Assembly (NCBI GenBank): GCA_020428105.1 | Contig: JAGQNK010000014.1 | Coordinates: forward strand, 1 to 32,418 | Direction of reading: 5' to 3' | DNA: 32,418 nt | Source: Candidatus Saccharimonadota bacterium | Lineage (GTDB): Bacteria; Patescibacteriota; Saccharimonadia; Saccharimonadales; JAGQNK01 | Shown here: in pieces, positions 8,578-16,520 of the stretch | How the letters are laid out: every line of letters begins with the position of its first letter | How positions within the stretch are numbered: position 1 is the first letter of the stretch | The notes under the pieces: generated by a model | Seen by the model: the letters and a program-made list of their open reading frames with translations, nothing else | Told to the model about the DNA's origin: nothing | Databases searched by the model: none | Made by a program: the position numbers and the translations under genes

Positions 8578-9471
8578 ATGCTAGGCCGTGGGAGCCATAT
8601 CAATCAAACCAACAAAATTTCTGGCAGTACGTCCAGGGTTTTTAGTAGGGTTTTGTCAGGCCACAAAGGATATACTATTACAGAGGTAATGATATTCTTG
8701 GCTGTGACGACGGGTATTTTTGTTATGGTGGCAAGTACGTTCAGCCAACGTCAGCGAAGCACCGAATTTAACACCGCTGCGCGGGAAATAGAATCCCAGG
8801 TTCAGGATATTGCAAATGACATCACCACTGGCTTTTATGGCAGCACTGAAAGCTTCGGGTGTAATACCACTGGGCCTCTTAGCGATAGGGTGCCCAATAT
8901 CACACCGGCACCTCCAGGAGGTGGCCAACAAGGGACGAATCAGGATTGTATACTGGTGGGGCGTGCGATACATTTTGTAGGAGCTTCGGCTGGTGAGTCA
9001 TACAATGTCTACTCGGTTGCCGGTGCGCGTAGGACGTCGGTTTCTTCTGATGAACGGGATGTTGAGAATTATAATGAGGCAAATCCTAGAGCTATAACGA
9101 TCTCCGGCATGGTAGAAACGAAGCAGGTTCCAAGAGGGCTTACCATTAGGGGTATGCGCATTGGCGGTGGAGGTGGAACCAGTATTAATGGTGTAGGATT
9201 TTTCACGACGTTTGGTGCGGCTGCCTCTGCAAATCCAACGGCGCTGAGCGTGAATCTGATTCCCCTCACCGGCAGTACTTCCGCCAATATGGAATCAGCT
9301 ATTAACTCGGTTTCAGATACTACGCCAATGAATCCGGCCAGAGGTGTTGTGGTCTGTATGGATGACTCAGGTACAAATCAACGGGCCTTACTAAGGATAG
9401 GTACCCAAAATAGCCGGTTAACTACAGAGGTTGTAATGGAGAGTGGGACATGCGCAGCGGCAGGTTTTTAA
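8578..9471 (+). CDS. Minor pilin / prepilin-type protein
   Basis: A 297-residue protein with a 31-residue basic leader ending in HKG, cleaved before Y32, then TITEVMIFLAV with Glu at +5 and a hydrophobic helix. The body is Gly/Ser/Thr-rich with a few Cys. It is likely a minor pilin at the pilus tip or priming complex, processed by PilD. It starts an operon of four prepilins with overlapping or touching ends (9450 overlaps by 22 bp). The leader is long for type IVa, but the core motif is unambiguous. The exact role (FimT-, PilV- or GspH-like) cannot be told. Confidence 0.85.
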   Translation: MLGRGSHINQTNKISGSTSRVFSRVLSGHKGYTITEVMIFLAVTTGIFVMVASTFSQRQRSTEFNTAAREIESQVQDIANDITTGFYGSTESFGCNTTGPLSDRVPNITPAPPGGGQQGTNQDCILVGRAIHFVGASAGESYNVYSVAGARRTSVSSDERDVENYNEANPRAITISGMVETKQVPRGLTIRGMRIGGGGGTSINGVGFFTTFGAAASANPTALSVNLIPLTGSTSANMESAINSVSDTTPMNPARGVVVCMDDSGTNQRALLRIGTQNSRLTTEVVMESGTCAAAGF

Positions 9472-9887
9472 GGCGGTTGAGTGAAAGCGGCGATACTATC
9501 GTTGAAGTTTTGTTGGCGATTGCAGTGGTGTCAGCGGTTTTGGGCGGTGCTTTCGTGTCCGCCAACAGATCACTTAACGGTACCCGCGTATCTCAGGAGC
9601 GTTCAGAGGCAACCAAGCTGGTCCAGGGCCAAGCCGAGCTGCTGAGTGCAGCCACCAAAGACCCCGTTGCGTCGGCTGATATCTTTACTTATGTCGGGGT
9701 TAGCAATACCTTCGTTCTGAACAACGACCTAAGTCGAGGTGGTGCCAGCACTACCAGAGGCATTTATACTATTTCGATTCGTCGAGAAGCACAGAACACC
9801 TTTTTGGTCAGAGCACAGTGGTCAAAGGTCGGAAGTGGCTCAACAGAAGAGATGTTCATAAGGTATAGGGCATATCCAAACCCATGA
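9450..9887 (+). CDS. Minor pilin (PilV/GspI-like)
   Basis: A 145-residue prepilin. The leader MRSGRFLRRLSESG is followed by D15 instead of the usual Phe, then TIVEVLLAIAVVSAVLGG with Glu at +5. The small body fits GspI/PilV-type minor pilins by size and by the place between two other prepilins. It overlaps the upstream gene by 22 bp and the downstream one by 4 bp (ATGA), so translation is probably coupled. Asp at +1 is unusual for the methylated residue; methylation by PilD may still occur. Confidence 0.82.
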   Translation: MRSGRFLRRLSESGDTIVEVLLAIAVVSAVLGGAFVSANRSLNGTRVSQERSEATKLVQGQAELLSAATKDPVASADIFTYVGVSNTFVLNNDLSRGGASTTRGIYTISIRREAQNTFLVRAQWSKVGSGSTEEMFIRYRAYPNP

Positions 9888-10507
9888 GGCAACACAAACT
9901 TATTAACCAAAAACAAGAAGGTTTTACCTTGGTAGAACTTATGATAGCCAGTGCTGTTTTCGCGACAGTATTGCTGCTATGTACCTATGGACTTCTGGAG
10001 ATAGGTCGGTCCTACTATAAAGGTGCCACAATTAGCCGGACTCAGGAGACTGCCCGATTAATTACGGATGATGTGATCGAAGCGATTCAGTTTGGTGGTG
10101 GTGGAGTTTTTGGTAATGAGGCAGATGGATGGTATTGTATTGGTAACAAGCGCTATAGTTTTACGTCTAATGTGCAGCGAAGGGATACCGCGCCCGTGAG
10201 GTCGCATGTACTAATGTCCGAAACAGTCCCCGCATGCAGCAGTACAAGCGACAAAAACACGTCAGTCGATACAAGTACGCTCACCGGAACGGATACGAAA
10301 GAGCTCATGAACATGAGAATGCGACTTACGAGGTTTTCTATTACACCACTAAATAACGATCTATATGAAGTTACAGTCAGAGTTGTAAGCGGGGATAATG
10401 ACATGTTAGAAACGATTAGTGGTGAGACAGTATGTCGCAATGACAGGATACTTTCACAGTTCTGTGCGGTGTCTCAACTAACAACAATTGCACGAAAGAG
10501 GGTGTAG
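9884..10507 (+). CDS. Minor pilin (PilW/GspJ-like)
   Basis: A 207-residue prepilin with leader MRQHKLINQKQEG, cut before F14, followed by TLVELMIASAVFATVLLL with Glu at +5. The order prepilin-I-like, then J-like, then K/X-like matches the minor pilin order in many type IV pilus and type II secretion operons, which is the basis for the PilW/GspJ label. Four Cys occur in the exposed region (YCIG, ACSS, VCRN, FCAV). It starts in an ATGA overlap with the preceding gene and stops 2 bp before the next. Confidence 0.82.
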   Translation: MRQHKLINQKQEGFTLVELMIASAVFATVLLLCTYGLLEIGRSYYKGATISRTQETARLITDDVIEAIQFGGGGVFGNEADGWYCIGNKRYSFTSNVQRRDTAPVRSHVLMSETVPACSSTSDKNTSVDTSTLTGTDTKELMNMRMRLTRFSITPLNNDLYEVTVRVVSGDNDMLETISGETVCRNDRILSQFCAVSQLTTIARKRV

Positions 10508-10509
10508 GG

Positions 10510-11571
10510 ATGATAAGACATATACAAAAGAGTAACATTACCCATAATGAGCAGGGACTTGTATCGTTTATGGTCGTGACGGTGATTATGGCCATAACAA
10601 CCCTTATAGTCATGTCTTACGCCCGTGTTGTACGGCGCGAGCAAGTTCAGACGGCCGATCGTCAACTAAATGTACAGGCACTATATGCAGCGGAGTCTGC
10701 GGTGAATGATGCTATGAATGCGCTAAATACGACTCCATCTTTAGCCACCGGTGGACCATACAACAATTGCGATGACTTCACTACGGCAGCAGGTTTAGCC
10801 TCGAACCTTGGCAACAATGTGGCTTACTCATGTTTGTTGGTCGATACATCACCCACTCGGCTAGATTATGATGGCGTCAATACTAATAGCTCGACCGTTA
10901 TCCCACTTCGCTCTACGACAAATATCGATACAGTAGAGATATCCTGGGATAGCGATGTACCCAGCCCCACGACGAACGGTTGTGCAAGCAACCTGACATT
11001 ACCAGCACCTTGGCCCAATGATTGCCAGATAGGCATGATTCGTTTTGAGCTACTACCGTTTATTGCCACCGGAATGACTCGCGATTCTATTATTTCGGAC
11101 ACAGCAGTAGGCTTTTTGAAACCCTATGACACAGGTGGTGCAAACAATAGGTCGTTGAGTTCTTTTCAGCAGAGTGCAGGCAGCAACGACAAGGGTGAGA
11201 TTGTTGGCGTGCGGTGCAACAGTACAAGTCCTAGACGATGTGTCTTTCGTATTACCGGTATCAACACAAATCAGGCTTACCTTCGGGTGAAGTCTGAATA
11301 TAGAAATACGCCACTAACTATCAGAGCATTTGATAATGCGTCAACTCCCTTAGGACTACGAGGTGCGCAGGTAGTTTTTGATGTAACGGGTAGAGCAGCG
11401 GGTGTTTTGAAACGCATTAAAGTCAACAAGCAAGTTCCAAATGGCAATACGGGTATTGCTCCTGAGTTTGCACTGCAGTCGAAGAATACTCTTTGTAAGC
11501 AGTTTACATATAGGCCGGGTGTTGTCGCTCCACAGAATGCAGCTTCAGAATGTGATCCCAGCCAGCCATAG
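10510..11571 (+). CDS. Minor pilin of PilX/GspK type
   Basis: A 353-residue prepilin-like protein. The leader ends in NEQG, then LVSFMVVTVIMAITTLIVM forms the hydrophobic helix. Position +5 is Met, not Glu; loss of Glu5 is a hallmark of the GspK/PilX-type tip subunit. The segment ALYAAESAVNDAMNAL is a clear PilX_N-like signature. The large C-terminal part (about 300 residues, several Cys) is typical of a tip protein. It is the last gene of the minor pilin operon and ends 11 bp from the convergent xer gene, with no obvious terminator. Confidence 0.8.
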   Translation: MIRHIQKSNITHNEQGLVSFMVVTVIMAITTLIVMSYARVVRREQVQTADRQLNVQALYAAESAVNDAMNALNTTPSLATGGPYNNCDDFTTAAGLASNLGNNVAYSCLLVDTSPTRLDYDGVNTNSSTVIPLRSTTNIDTVEISWDSDVPSPTTNGCASNLTLPAPWPNDCQIGMIRFELLPFIATGMTRDSIISDTAVGFLKPYDTGGANNRSLSSFQQSAGSNDKGEIVGVRCNSTSPRRCVFRITGINTNQAYLRVKSEYRNTPLTIRAFDNASTPLGLRGAQVVFDVTGRAAGVLKRIKVNKQVPNGNTGIAPEFALQSKNTLCKQFTYRPGVVAPQNAASECDPSQP

Positions 11572-11582
11572 GTCGGATAGTA

Positions 11583-12518
11583 TTATCCATGGCTTCTATG
11601 AAATCTATTATGCACATCCTTTAAATGAGGGTCAGTGATATGCGTGTAAATCTGGGTTGTTGATATATTGCTGTGGCCAAGCATTGCTTGTACAGAGCGT
11701 ATATCCGCGCCGTTCATAAGCAGATCGGTTGCAAACGAATGACGTAGAGTATGTGGGCTGACGTGTTTTGTGATTCCGGCCATCAGGGCGTAGCGTGCCA
11801 CCATGCGCTGAATGCTTCTTGCGGTTAGCCTGTGATAATTGCCGGACAGGTCTACCTGTTTGCTTCCGCTGTATCGAATGAAGAGTGGCTTGGTGGTGTC
11901 GGTGCGCTTGTCGACATATTTTTGTACCCAGTTTGCGGCCTCGGGGCTAATAAATACTGGTCGGTCTTTTTGCCCTTTGCCCCGTACCATAAATTCTCTG
12001 CGCTTTAGGTTAATGCGACCTCTGTCTAGTCCGACCAGTTCAGATACACGCAGTCCCGAAGAAAAAAGTAGTTCAAGTATGGCTCTGTCTCGTAATCCCG
12101 GCAAGGTTGAAATATCTGGCTGTTCAAATATTCTGGCCAATTCCTCTTGATTCAGGAAAGTAACTTGTTTCCTTTTGGTTCTAGCCAGCTCAATCTTGTC
12201 TGCGGCAAGGGTGGGTATGTCTCGTTTGGCACAAAACTTCAAAAAGCTTCGGAGAGCAATCAAGTGATAGTTGGTGGTTGTCTTGCTGAGCTCATCACTC
12301 GTATTGGTGCCTAGTCGGTTGAGCCAAAGACGCCATTTGCGCACAAGCTCCTTGTCTATATCGGACACTTTGATGTCTCCGGCAAAGTCCACAAGCCTAG
12401 TCAGGTAATGATCGTAGTTTGCAAGAGTTTTGTTGGAACGGTTTTGTTCGATTTCTAGGTATTCAAGGAAATCAGTTTTGGCTTTGGCAAATAACATAAC
12501 AATATTATTGTACGTCAT
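11583..12518 (-). CDS. xerC: Tyrosine recombinase XerC/XerD family
   Basis: A site-specific tyrosine recombinase, probably the chromosome-dimer resolvase acting at dif. The 311 residues comprise an N-terminal SAM-like core-binding domain (FLEYLEIEQNRSNKTLANYDHYL, split here as FLEYLEIEQ and NKTLANYDHYL) and a C-terminal catalytic domain. Catalytic residues are visible: Arg in SSGLRVSELVGL, Lys in the MVRGKGQKDR beta-turn, HTLRHSFATDLL, the second His in MLGHSNISTTQIYTH, and the nucleophile Tyr in that same segment. It is not beside phage genes, and a housekeeping Xer is more likely than a mobile integrase. Whether it is XerC- or XerD-like, or a lone Xer, cannot be decided here. Confidence 0.88.
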   Translation of the reverse strand: MTYNNIVMLFAKAKTDFLEYLEIEQNRSNKTLANYDHYLTRLVDFAGDIKVSDIDKELVRKWRLWLNRLGTNTSDELSKTTTNYHLIALRSFLKFCAKRDIPTLAADKIELARTKRKQVTFLNQEELARIFEQPDISTLPGLRDRAILELLFSSGLRVSELVGLDRGRINLKRREFMVRGKGQKDRPVFISPEAANWVQKYVDKRTDTTKPLFIRYSGSKQVDLSGNYHRLTARSIQRMVARYALMAGITKHVSPHTLRHSFATDLLMNGADIRSVQAMLGHSNISTTQIYTHITDPHLKDVHNRFHRSHG

Positions 12519-12536
12519 GCGTCAGCAAACTTCATC

Positions 12537-12545
12537 TGTTATACT
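12537..12545 (+). promoter_or_regulatory. Extended -10 promoter of ndk
   Basis: TGTTATACT (TG at 12537, TATACT at 12540-12545) places initiation near 12552, about 24 bases before the ndk ATG. That leader carries an AAGGA Shine-Dalgarno. The reverse strand of the same stretch contains TATAAC, a possible -10 for the divergent xer gene. Confidence 0.55.
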
Positions 12546-12575
12546 TAGTACAAAATTTAACAAGAAGGAAACGAT

Positions 12576-13091
12576 ATGGAACGAACTTTGATTATTCTAA
12601 AGCCCGATGCAGTTAAGCGTGGATTGTCTGGTGAAATATTGTCGAGGTTTGAGCGATCCGGGCTAAAGATTATCGGTGCCAAGATGTTGAGTCCAGATTA
12701 TGAACAGTTTTTTCAACACTATGAGGGTATCAGCAAGATGGTTTCTCGTAGAGGCAAAGAAGCCTTTGATGTAACCCTAGAGATGATGCAAGAAGGTCCA
12801 GTCATAGCATTTGTATTAGAGGGTATTGGCGCAGTTGCTTTGGTGCGCAAAATGGTGGGTGACACCGAGCCCCAGAAGGCACTGCCCGGCACTATTCGTG
12901 GTGATTACGCACATATGGGCTTCGACTATGCCAATAAAGAGGGTATTGGTGTCCCAAATGTTATTCACGCCTCTGGTAACGTCGAAGAGGCCGATCAAGA
13001 GATATCACATTGGTTTAGCGATAGCGAACTGTTCGACTACAAAACAGTTCACGAAGAATACACTCAGGCCAAAAAACGCACTCGCAAGTAG
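12576..13091 (+). CDS. ndk: Nucleoside diphosphate kinase
   Basis: Ndk transfers the gamma-phosphate of ATP to nucleoside diphosphates through a phosphohistidine, balancing NTP and dNTP pools. The start MERTLIILKPDAVKRGLSGEI and the active-site segment NVIHASGNVEEADQEISHWF are diagnostic; the His in NVIHASG is the catalytic one. At 171 residues it is about 25 longer than most bacterial Ndk, with extra residues in the middle (around 90-110) and a basic C-terminal tail (KKRTRK). The Shine-Dalgarno AGAAGGAA precedes the ATG. It stands alone between two unrelated genes. Confidence 0.95.
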   Translation: MERTLIILKPDAVKRGLSGEILSRFERSGLKIIGAKMLSPDYEQFFQHYEGISKMVSRRGKEAFDVTLEMMQEGPVIAFVLEGIGAVALVRKMVGDTEPQKALPGTIRGDYAHMGFDYANKEGIGVPNVIHASGNVEEADQEISHWFSDSELFDYKTVHEEYTQAKKRTRK

Positions 13092-13138
13092 CGCTACGTA
13101 GTATACAGTTAGTGTAATTCAAGGGGGCGCAGAGAAGA

Positions 13139-13849
13139 ATGCAGGGCGACAATAATACCGAGAGTAGTGATACTAAAATTCCGCAGGGTAGTATTTATCA
13201 AAATTCTCCGCCCAACGAACAGTTTCCCCTGTCAGCGAGTGAACTAGGCTATTTAGACATGCAAGCAAGTCGACCACCTATAAGTCGCAAGAAGATAATT
13301 ATCGGGGCGATTCTTGTCTTTGGGGTGCTGGCGGTGTTTATTGGTTTGCTGTTATTTATGAATATTATTTCATTCAGTAAGTTCAAATCTGTTTCTTACA
13401 ACAGTAAAGGGTTTCATTACAAGTTAGATTTCTACGGTAGGTATAAGTCTAGCCATCTCACTTCTGGGGGTGAACAGTTGATATCGCGGGTTTCTGTACA
13501 GAATAAAATACCGATTAGTATTTCTATTACTTCTAACACGAACGCTACTGGATACAGTATGATAAAAAACTGCGCAAACTTTAAAAAGCTCTTTAGTGTA
13601 TATAATGAACATCTCAAGCAAGATATCGCTGTGTGTGATGCTGCAGGCAGCAACCCACAATACGCCGGTGGTGTTTACTTAGCAGGTTTTGTCTATGATG
13701 GCGCCTATCACGTCATTACTATTGCTCAAGATTATAGTCAGGTTGACATTTCCGATCATAATGCAGCCAAGGCAACTTTATTACGATTTGGTCTAGATGT
13801 TTACCACGAAGATATTAAAAAGATAATAGCTTCCATAGAAATTAAGTAA
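13139..13849 (+). CDS. Membrane-anchored protein of unknown function
   Basis: I do not recognise this 236-residue protein. A polar, probably disordered N-terminus of about 55 residues (Asn, Ser and Pro rich) is followed by one membrane helix (about residues 58-80) and an extracytoplasmic alpha/beta domain of about 155 residues with two Cys (KNCANF, AVCDAA) that could pair. The orientation is most likely N-inside. A run of G residues (GGGGG, 13123-13127) about 11 bases before the ATG may serve as the ribosome site. It stands between ndk and tRNA-Arg. The general shape is common for CPR surface or envelope proteins; no enzymatic motif was seen. Confidence 0.7.
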   Translation: MQGDNNTESSDTKIPQGSIYQNSPPNEQFPLSASELGYLDMQASRPPISRKKIIIGAILVFGVLAVFIGLLLFMNIISFSKFKSVSYNSKGFHYKLDFYGRYKSSHLTSGGEQLISRVSVQNKIPISISITSNTNATGYSMIKNCANFKKLFSVYNEHLKQDIAVCDAAGSNPQYAGGVYLAGFVYDGAYHVITIAQDYSQVDISDHNAAKATLLRFGLDVYHEDIKKIIASIEIK

Positions 13850-13876
13850 TTATTCAACTGATTGTGATGATATTTT

Positions 13877-13953
13877 TGGTGATCCGGGAGGGATTCGAAC
13901 CCCCGACGCCCGCCTTAGGACGGCGGCGCTCTATCCAGCTGAGCTACCGGACC
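13877..13953 (-). tRNA. tRNA-Arg(CCT)
   Basis: A full cloverleaf on the minus strand. The acceptor GGTCCGG/CCGGATC has one G-U pair, the anticodon stem is CCGCC/GGCGG with loop GTCCTAA (anticodon CCT, reads AGG), and the T arm contains GTTCGAATC. The discriminator is A and the 3' CCA is encoded in the DNA. Confidence 0.95.
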
Positions 13954-13986
13954 ACAACTAAGGTATAAGTATACTCACAATTAAGG

Positions 13987-13992
13987 TAAAAT
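13987..13992 (+). promoter_or_regulatory. -10 element for a leaderless gene
   Basis: TAAAAT ends 6 bases before the ATG at 13999, so the expected +1 is the A of the start codon. There is no Shine-Dalgarno. Other TATA-like hexamers (TATAAG, TATACT) lie 15-25 bases further upstream and could be alternatives. Confidence 0.4.
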
Positions 13993-13998
13993 AAACCC

Positions 13999-14577
13999 AT
14001 GACTTCGCAAAAGACAAAAAACGAAACACCTCAACAGTTTGCCGATCAACTTGACGGGGAAGAAGTGCTTCTAATGTTTCGCAAACATCCTGTAGTCATG
14101 CGCAAGGGCTTGGTTTTTGGTATGTTTGGGCCTCTGGTTGGTGTTTTGCCGGCTGCAATATGGCCAACACTGGGTTTTGGATGGTTCTTTGGGGGGTTAC
14201 TTGGAGGGGTAATTTTAGGCTTCTTAATTCTGTTTCCGTACTGGATAAATTGGTACTACAGCATCTACATCATCACCGATCAGAGATTTATACAAATAAG
14301 TCAAAAAGGTCTATTTAGCAAAAGTTTTGTAGACATTAGCCTTAAACAGATACAGAGCCTGAATTACCAGATTAAAGGACTACAGGCAACGCTACTTGGT
14401 TATGGTACAATACTCGTACAGACCTATATGGGAGACTTGGTCATTCATGAAGTACATCATCCGGCCAAGTTGTATAAACAGCTTATAACGATCATGCGAG
14501 ACAAAGGTATAGAACCAGAAGCAATAACACCAGCAATTGACGAAGAGGAAGCGATAGATCTTGAAGAAGAAAATTAA
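13999..14577 (+). CDS. bPH2 (DUF304/YdbS-type) membrane protein
   Basis: A 192-residue protein with two membrane helices (about residues 33-53 and 58-80), then a bacterial pleckstrin-homology domain of the YdbS/YdbT type. Typical features are YSIYIITDQRFIQIS, the amphipathic FVDISLKQIQSLNYQ and the glycine-marked GYGTILVQT, ending in an acidic tail. Such proteins sit in the cytoplasmic membrane with the PH domain inside; their precise role is not established. The last 17 bp overlap the start of the parvulin-like gene, so the two are translationally linked. Confidence 0.8.
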   Translation: MTSQKTKNETPQQFADQLDGEEVLLMFRKHPVVMRKGLVFGMFGPLVGVLPAAIWPTLGFGWFFGGLLGGVILGFLILFPYWINWYYSIYIITDQRFIQISQKGLFSKSFVDISLKQIQSLNYQIKGLQATLLGYGTILVQTYMGDLVIHEVHHPAKLYKQLITIMRDKGIEPEAITPAIDEEEAIDLEEEN

Positions 14578-15628
14578 AAAGTTACTCGACAAACGTCCAC
14601 GTCGTAAACAAGGTACGGATATTCGTGATAATGCACCACGAATCACCAATGAAACTGTAGCAGCCCACCGTGAAGAAGTATTAGGGACTGCGCGTAAGTA
14701 TATTTACCCACTTCAGCATTCCAAGCATCGCATTGTTCTGATATCAACCGGCCTTTTTATTGTCACTGTAGTGGTGTTCTTTACATATGCAACACTGGCT
14801 CTTTATAAGTTTCAGACAAACTCAACGTTTTTATATCGTGTTACCCAAGTGCTGCCTTTTCCTATTGCTAGGTCAGGCGGGCGTTTTGTGTCGTACGAGA
14901 ATTATTTATTTGAACTACGACACTACACACACTATTATGAAAACCAGTTGGATACGGACTTCTCTGACCCCAAGAATGCACCACAACTAGAAGATTTCAA
15001 ACGTCGTGCGCTCGATAAAGTTGTCAACGATGCTTATGTGAAGCTTTTGGCTCAACAACATAACATCAGTGTTAGCTCACAGGAAGTTGATGATCAGATA
15101 ACGATTGTGCGCAACCAAAACCGTCTGGGTGGCAATGAGCAGGTCTTCGAGGATGTCTTAAAAGATTATTGGGGTTGGTCAGTTGGGGATTTTAAACGAT
15201 CATTGCACCAGGAGTTGCTTGCTCAAAAAGTAGCCTCTACCCTGGATACTGCCACCAAAACCAAAGCAGAGACAGCTATAAGAGAATTGCGCAAAGGTGC
15301 AAAATTTGCCGATGTGGCAAAAAAATACTCCGATGATAAGCGTACCAAGGATAACGGTGGGGAAATGCCAGGTCTAGTGGAGCGAACTGACCGAGATTTG
15401 TCTGCTCAGACTACCGATGCACTGTTCAAGCTCAAGAAAGGTCAAACATCAGAACTCGTTAATACCGGTTACGCACTTGAGATTTTAAAAAATCTTGATA
15501 CGGAGGGTGACAAGATTAAAGCGGCTCACATATTGTTCCAGTTCAAAGACATATCAGAGTACATAAATGATCTCAAAGACAAAAAGGGCACGCGTCTTTA
15601 TATCTCCTTAGGAACAAAAGAGAAATAG
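14561..15628 (+). CDS. Membrane-anchored SurA/PpiC-like protein (parvulin-type)
   Basis: A 355-residue protein using a TTG start inside the preceding gene; no ATG lies upstream of the membrane helix. A strongly basic cytoplasmic N-terminus precedes one membrane helix (about residues 62-85), a SurA_N-like helical chaperone region (about 110-230) and a parvulin-like segment (about 235-315: KYSDDKRTKDNGGEMPGL, FKLKKGQTSELVNT). The usual opening strand of parvulins (R-HIL) is missing before this segment but appears after it, as KAAHILFQFKD at about 321, so the domain looks permuted or the C-terminus carries the start of a second, truncated repeat. It probably helps fold exported proteins such as pilins; isomerase activity is uncertain. 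Confidence 0.75.
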   Translation: MKKKIKKLLDKRPRRKQGTDIRDNAPRITNETVAAHREEVLGTARKYIYPLQHSKHRIVLISTGLFIVTVVVFFTYATLALYKFQTNSTFLYRVTQVLPFPIARSGGRFVSYENYLFELRHYTHYYENQLDTDFSDPKNAPQLEDFKRRALDKVVNDAYVKLLAQQHNISVSSQEVDDQITIVRNQNRLGGNEQVFEDVLKDYWGWSVGDFKRSLHQELLAQKVASTLDTATKTKAETAIRELRKGAKFADVAKKYSDDKRTKDNGGEMPGLVERTDRDLSAQTTDALFKLKKGQTSELVNTGYALEILKNLDTEGDKIKAAHILFQFKDISEYINDLKDKKGTRLYISLGTKEK

Positions 15629-15650
15629 TCTAAAAATACATACCTTACTA

Positions 15651-16430
15651 TCAACTTAAGGCAATAGTGTCTTGAGTATTTTGCTTAACCACAATTGATT
15701 TATCAATGAATATTCTAAATCGTTCATCGGTGTGTTCGCTTGGTAGTGGAGGGACGTGAGGGTCGCAACCAGGCAAAAATCTTATTACGGATAACTGGGG
15801 TACGCTGGTTGCAATTGCTGTTACAGGTATGTCGGTGCCTTCTAGAATATCCCCCGTCTCTATGTCGAAGCAGTCTGCATCGAACTTACCCTTGTAAAAT
15901 ATAGTTGTTGGTCCAGTTACAGTTACCGCATACCGTACTGTATTGTCGTCGAAAGTATCAAAATGTGTCGTTTCTGTCTGCTCTGAATAATTTCCAAAAG
16001 AAAAGTACGATATATACTCATAGAATTGACTGTTGTGCGGAAGTCTGGACATATCCGCCTCGACTATGTCATTAAACTTTTGCCATATATCAAGGAGCTG
16101 TGCACGTATGGTGTCATCTTCGATAAAATCTGCTGCTTCACGAGTTGCCGCAATTCTTGCTACCGAATGGTCAGGGCTGAATCTTTCGGGATATTCTGTC
16201 GGGAAGTAGTCATATTCGTTGCCAAAATATTTTATGATTTGCGAAATTGATTCTGGGTCAATGTCTAGTCGGCCAATTTCTGTTGGCCCGGCACATTCTC
16301 CAGTGCGTTTCCATTGTTCGCGTCGTGCTAGCTCGTGCTGCATGTTGAGTTCTGTATCTGGGAGTAAGCCGTCTGTAATATTACCCATAAAAATGGGTTC
16401 AGCTAATGTAAGAGTGTCAATGTTTTTCAT
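15651..16430 (-). CDS. Uncharacterised acidic protein, possible 2OG-oxygenase-like fold
   Basis: I do not firmly recognise this 259-residue soluble, acidic protein. Its C-terminal half has THFDTFDDNTVRYAVTVTGP, a His-x-Asp followed by beta-strands, and near the end SEHTDERFRIFIDKS, a His and an Arg on a strand. The spacing H-x-D, H, R resembles the double-stranded beta-helix of Fe(II)/2-oxoglutarate oxygenases and DUF1826-type proteins. This is an inference from pattern only. There is no signal peptide or membrane helix. It converges on the parvulin-like gene and has its own sigma70 promoter (16456-16484, minus) and a GGAT-type ribosome site followed by an A-rich leader. Confidence 0.65.
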   Translation of the reverse strand: MKNIDTLTLAEPIFMGNITDGLLPDTELNMQHELARREQWKRTGECAGPTEIGRLDIDPESISQIIKYFGNEYDYFPTEYPERFSPDHSVARIAATREAADFIEDDTIRAQLLDIWQKFNDIVEADMSRLPHNSQFYEYISYFSFGNYSEQTETTHFDTFDDNTVRYAVTVTGPTTIFYKGKFDADCFDIETGDILEGTDIPVTAIATSVPQLSVIRFLPGCDPHVPPLPSEHTDERFRIFIDKSIVVKQNTQDTIALS

Positions 16431-16455
16431 TTTTTATTTCTAATCCAACATGTTA

Positions 16456-16484
16456 ACAATACCACAAACAAATGGAAAAATCAA
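16456..16484 (-). promoter_or_regulatory. Sigma70 promoter of the acidic protein gene
   Basis: Read on the minus strand: TTGATT (16479-16484), a 17-base spacer, then TATTGT (16456-16461). Initiation is expected near 16449, giving a leader of about 19 bases with GGATTAG. Confidence 0.5.
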
Positions 16485-16520
16485 GTACACGTAATGGCAC
16501 GTAACCCTTGGGTCGACATA

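Noticed and set aside
11583-12518. Phage or ICE integrase beside an attachment site
   Set aside because: The sequence is of Xer type, no tRNA or direct repeats adjoin it, and neighbours are housekeeping genes.
12826-13101. Plus-strand open frame inside ndk in another frame
   Set aside because: Ndk has intact catalytic motifs over the same bases; this frame is a shadow with no initiation signals.
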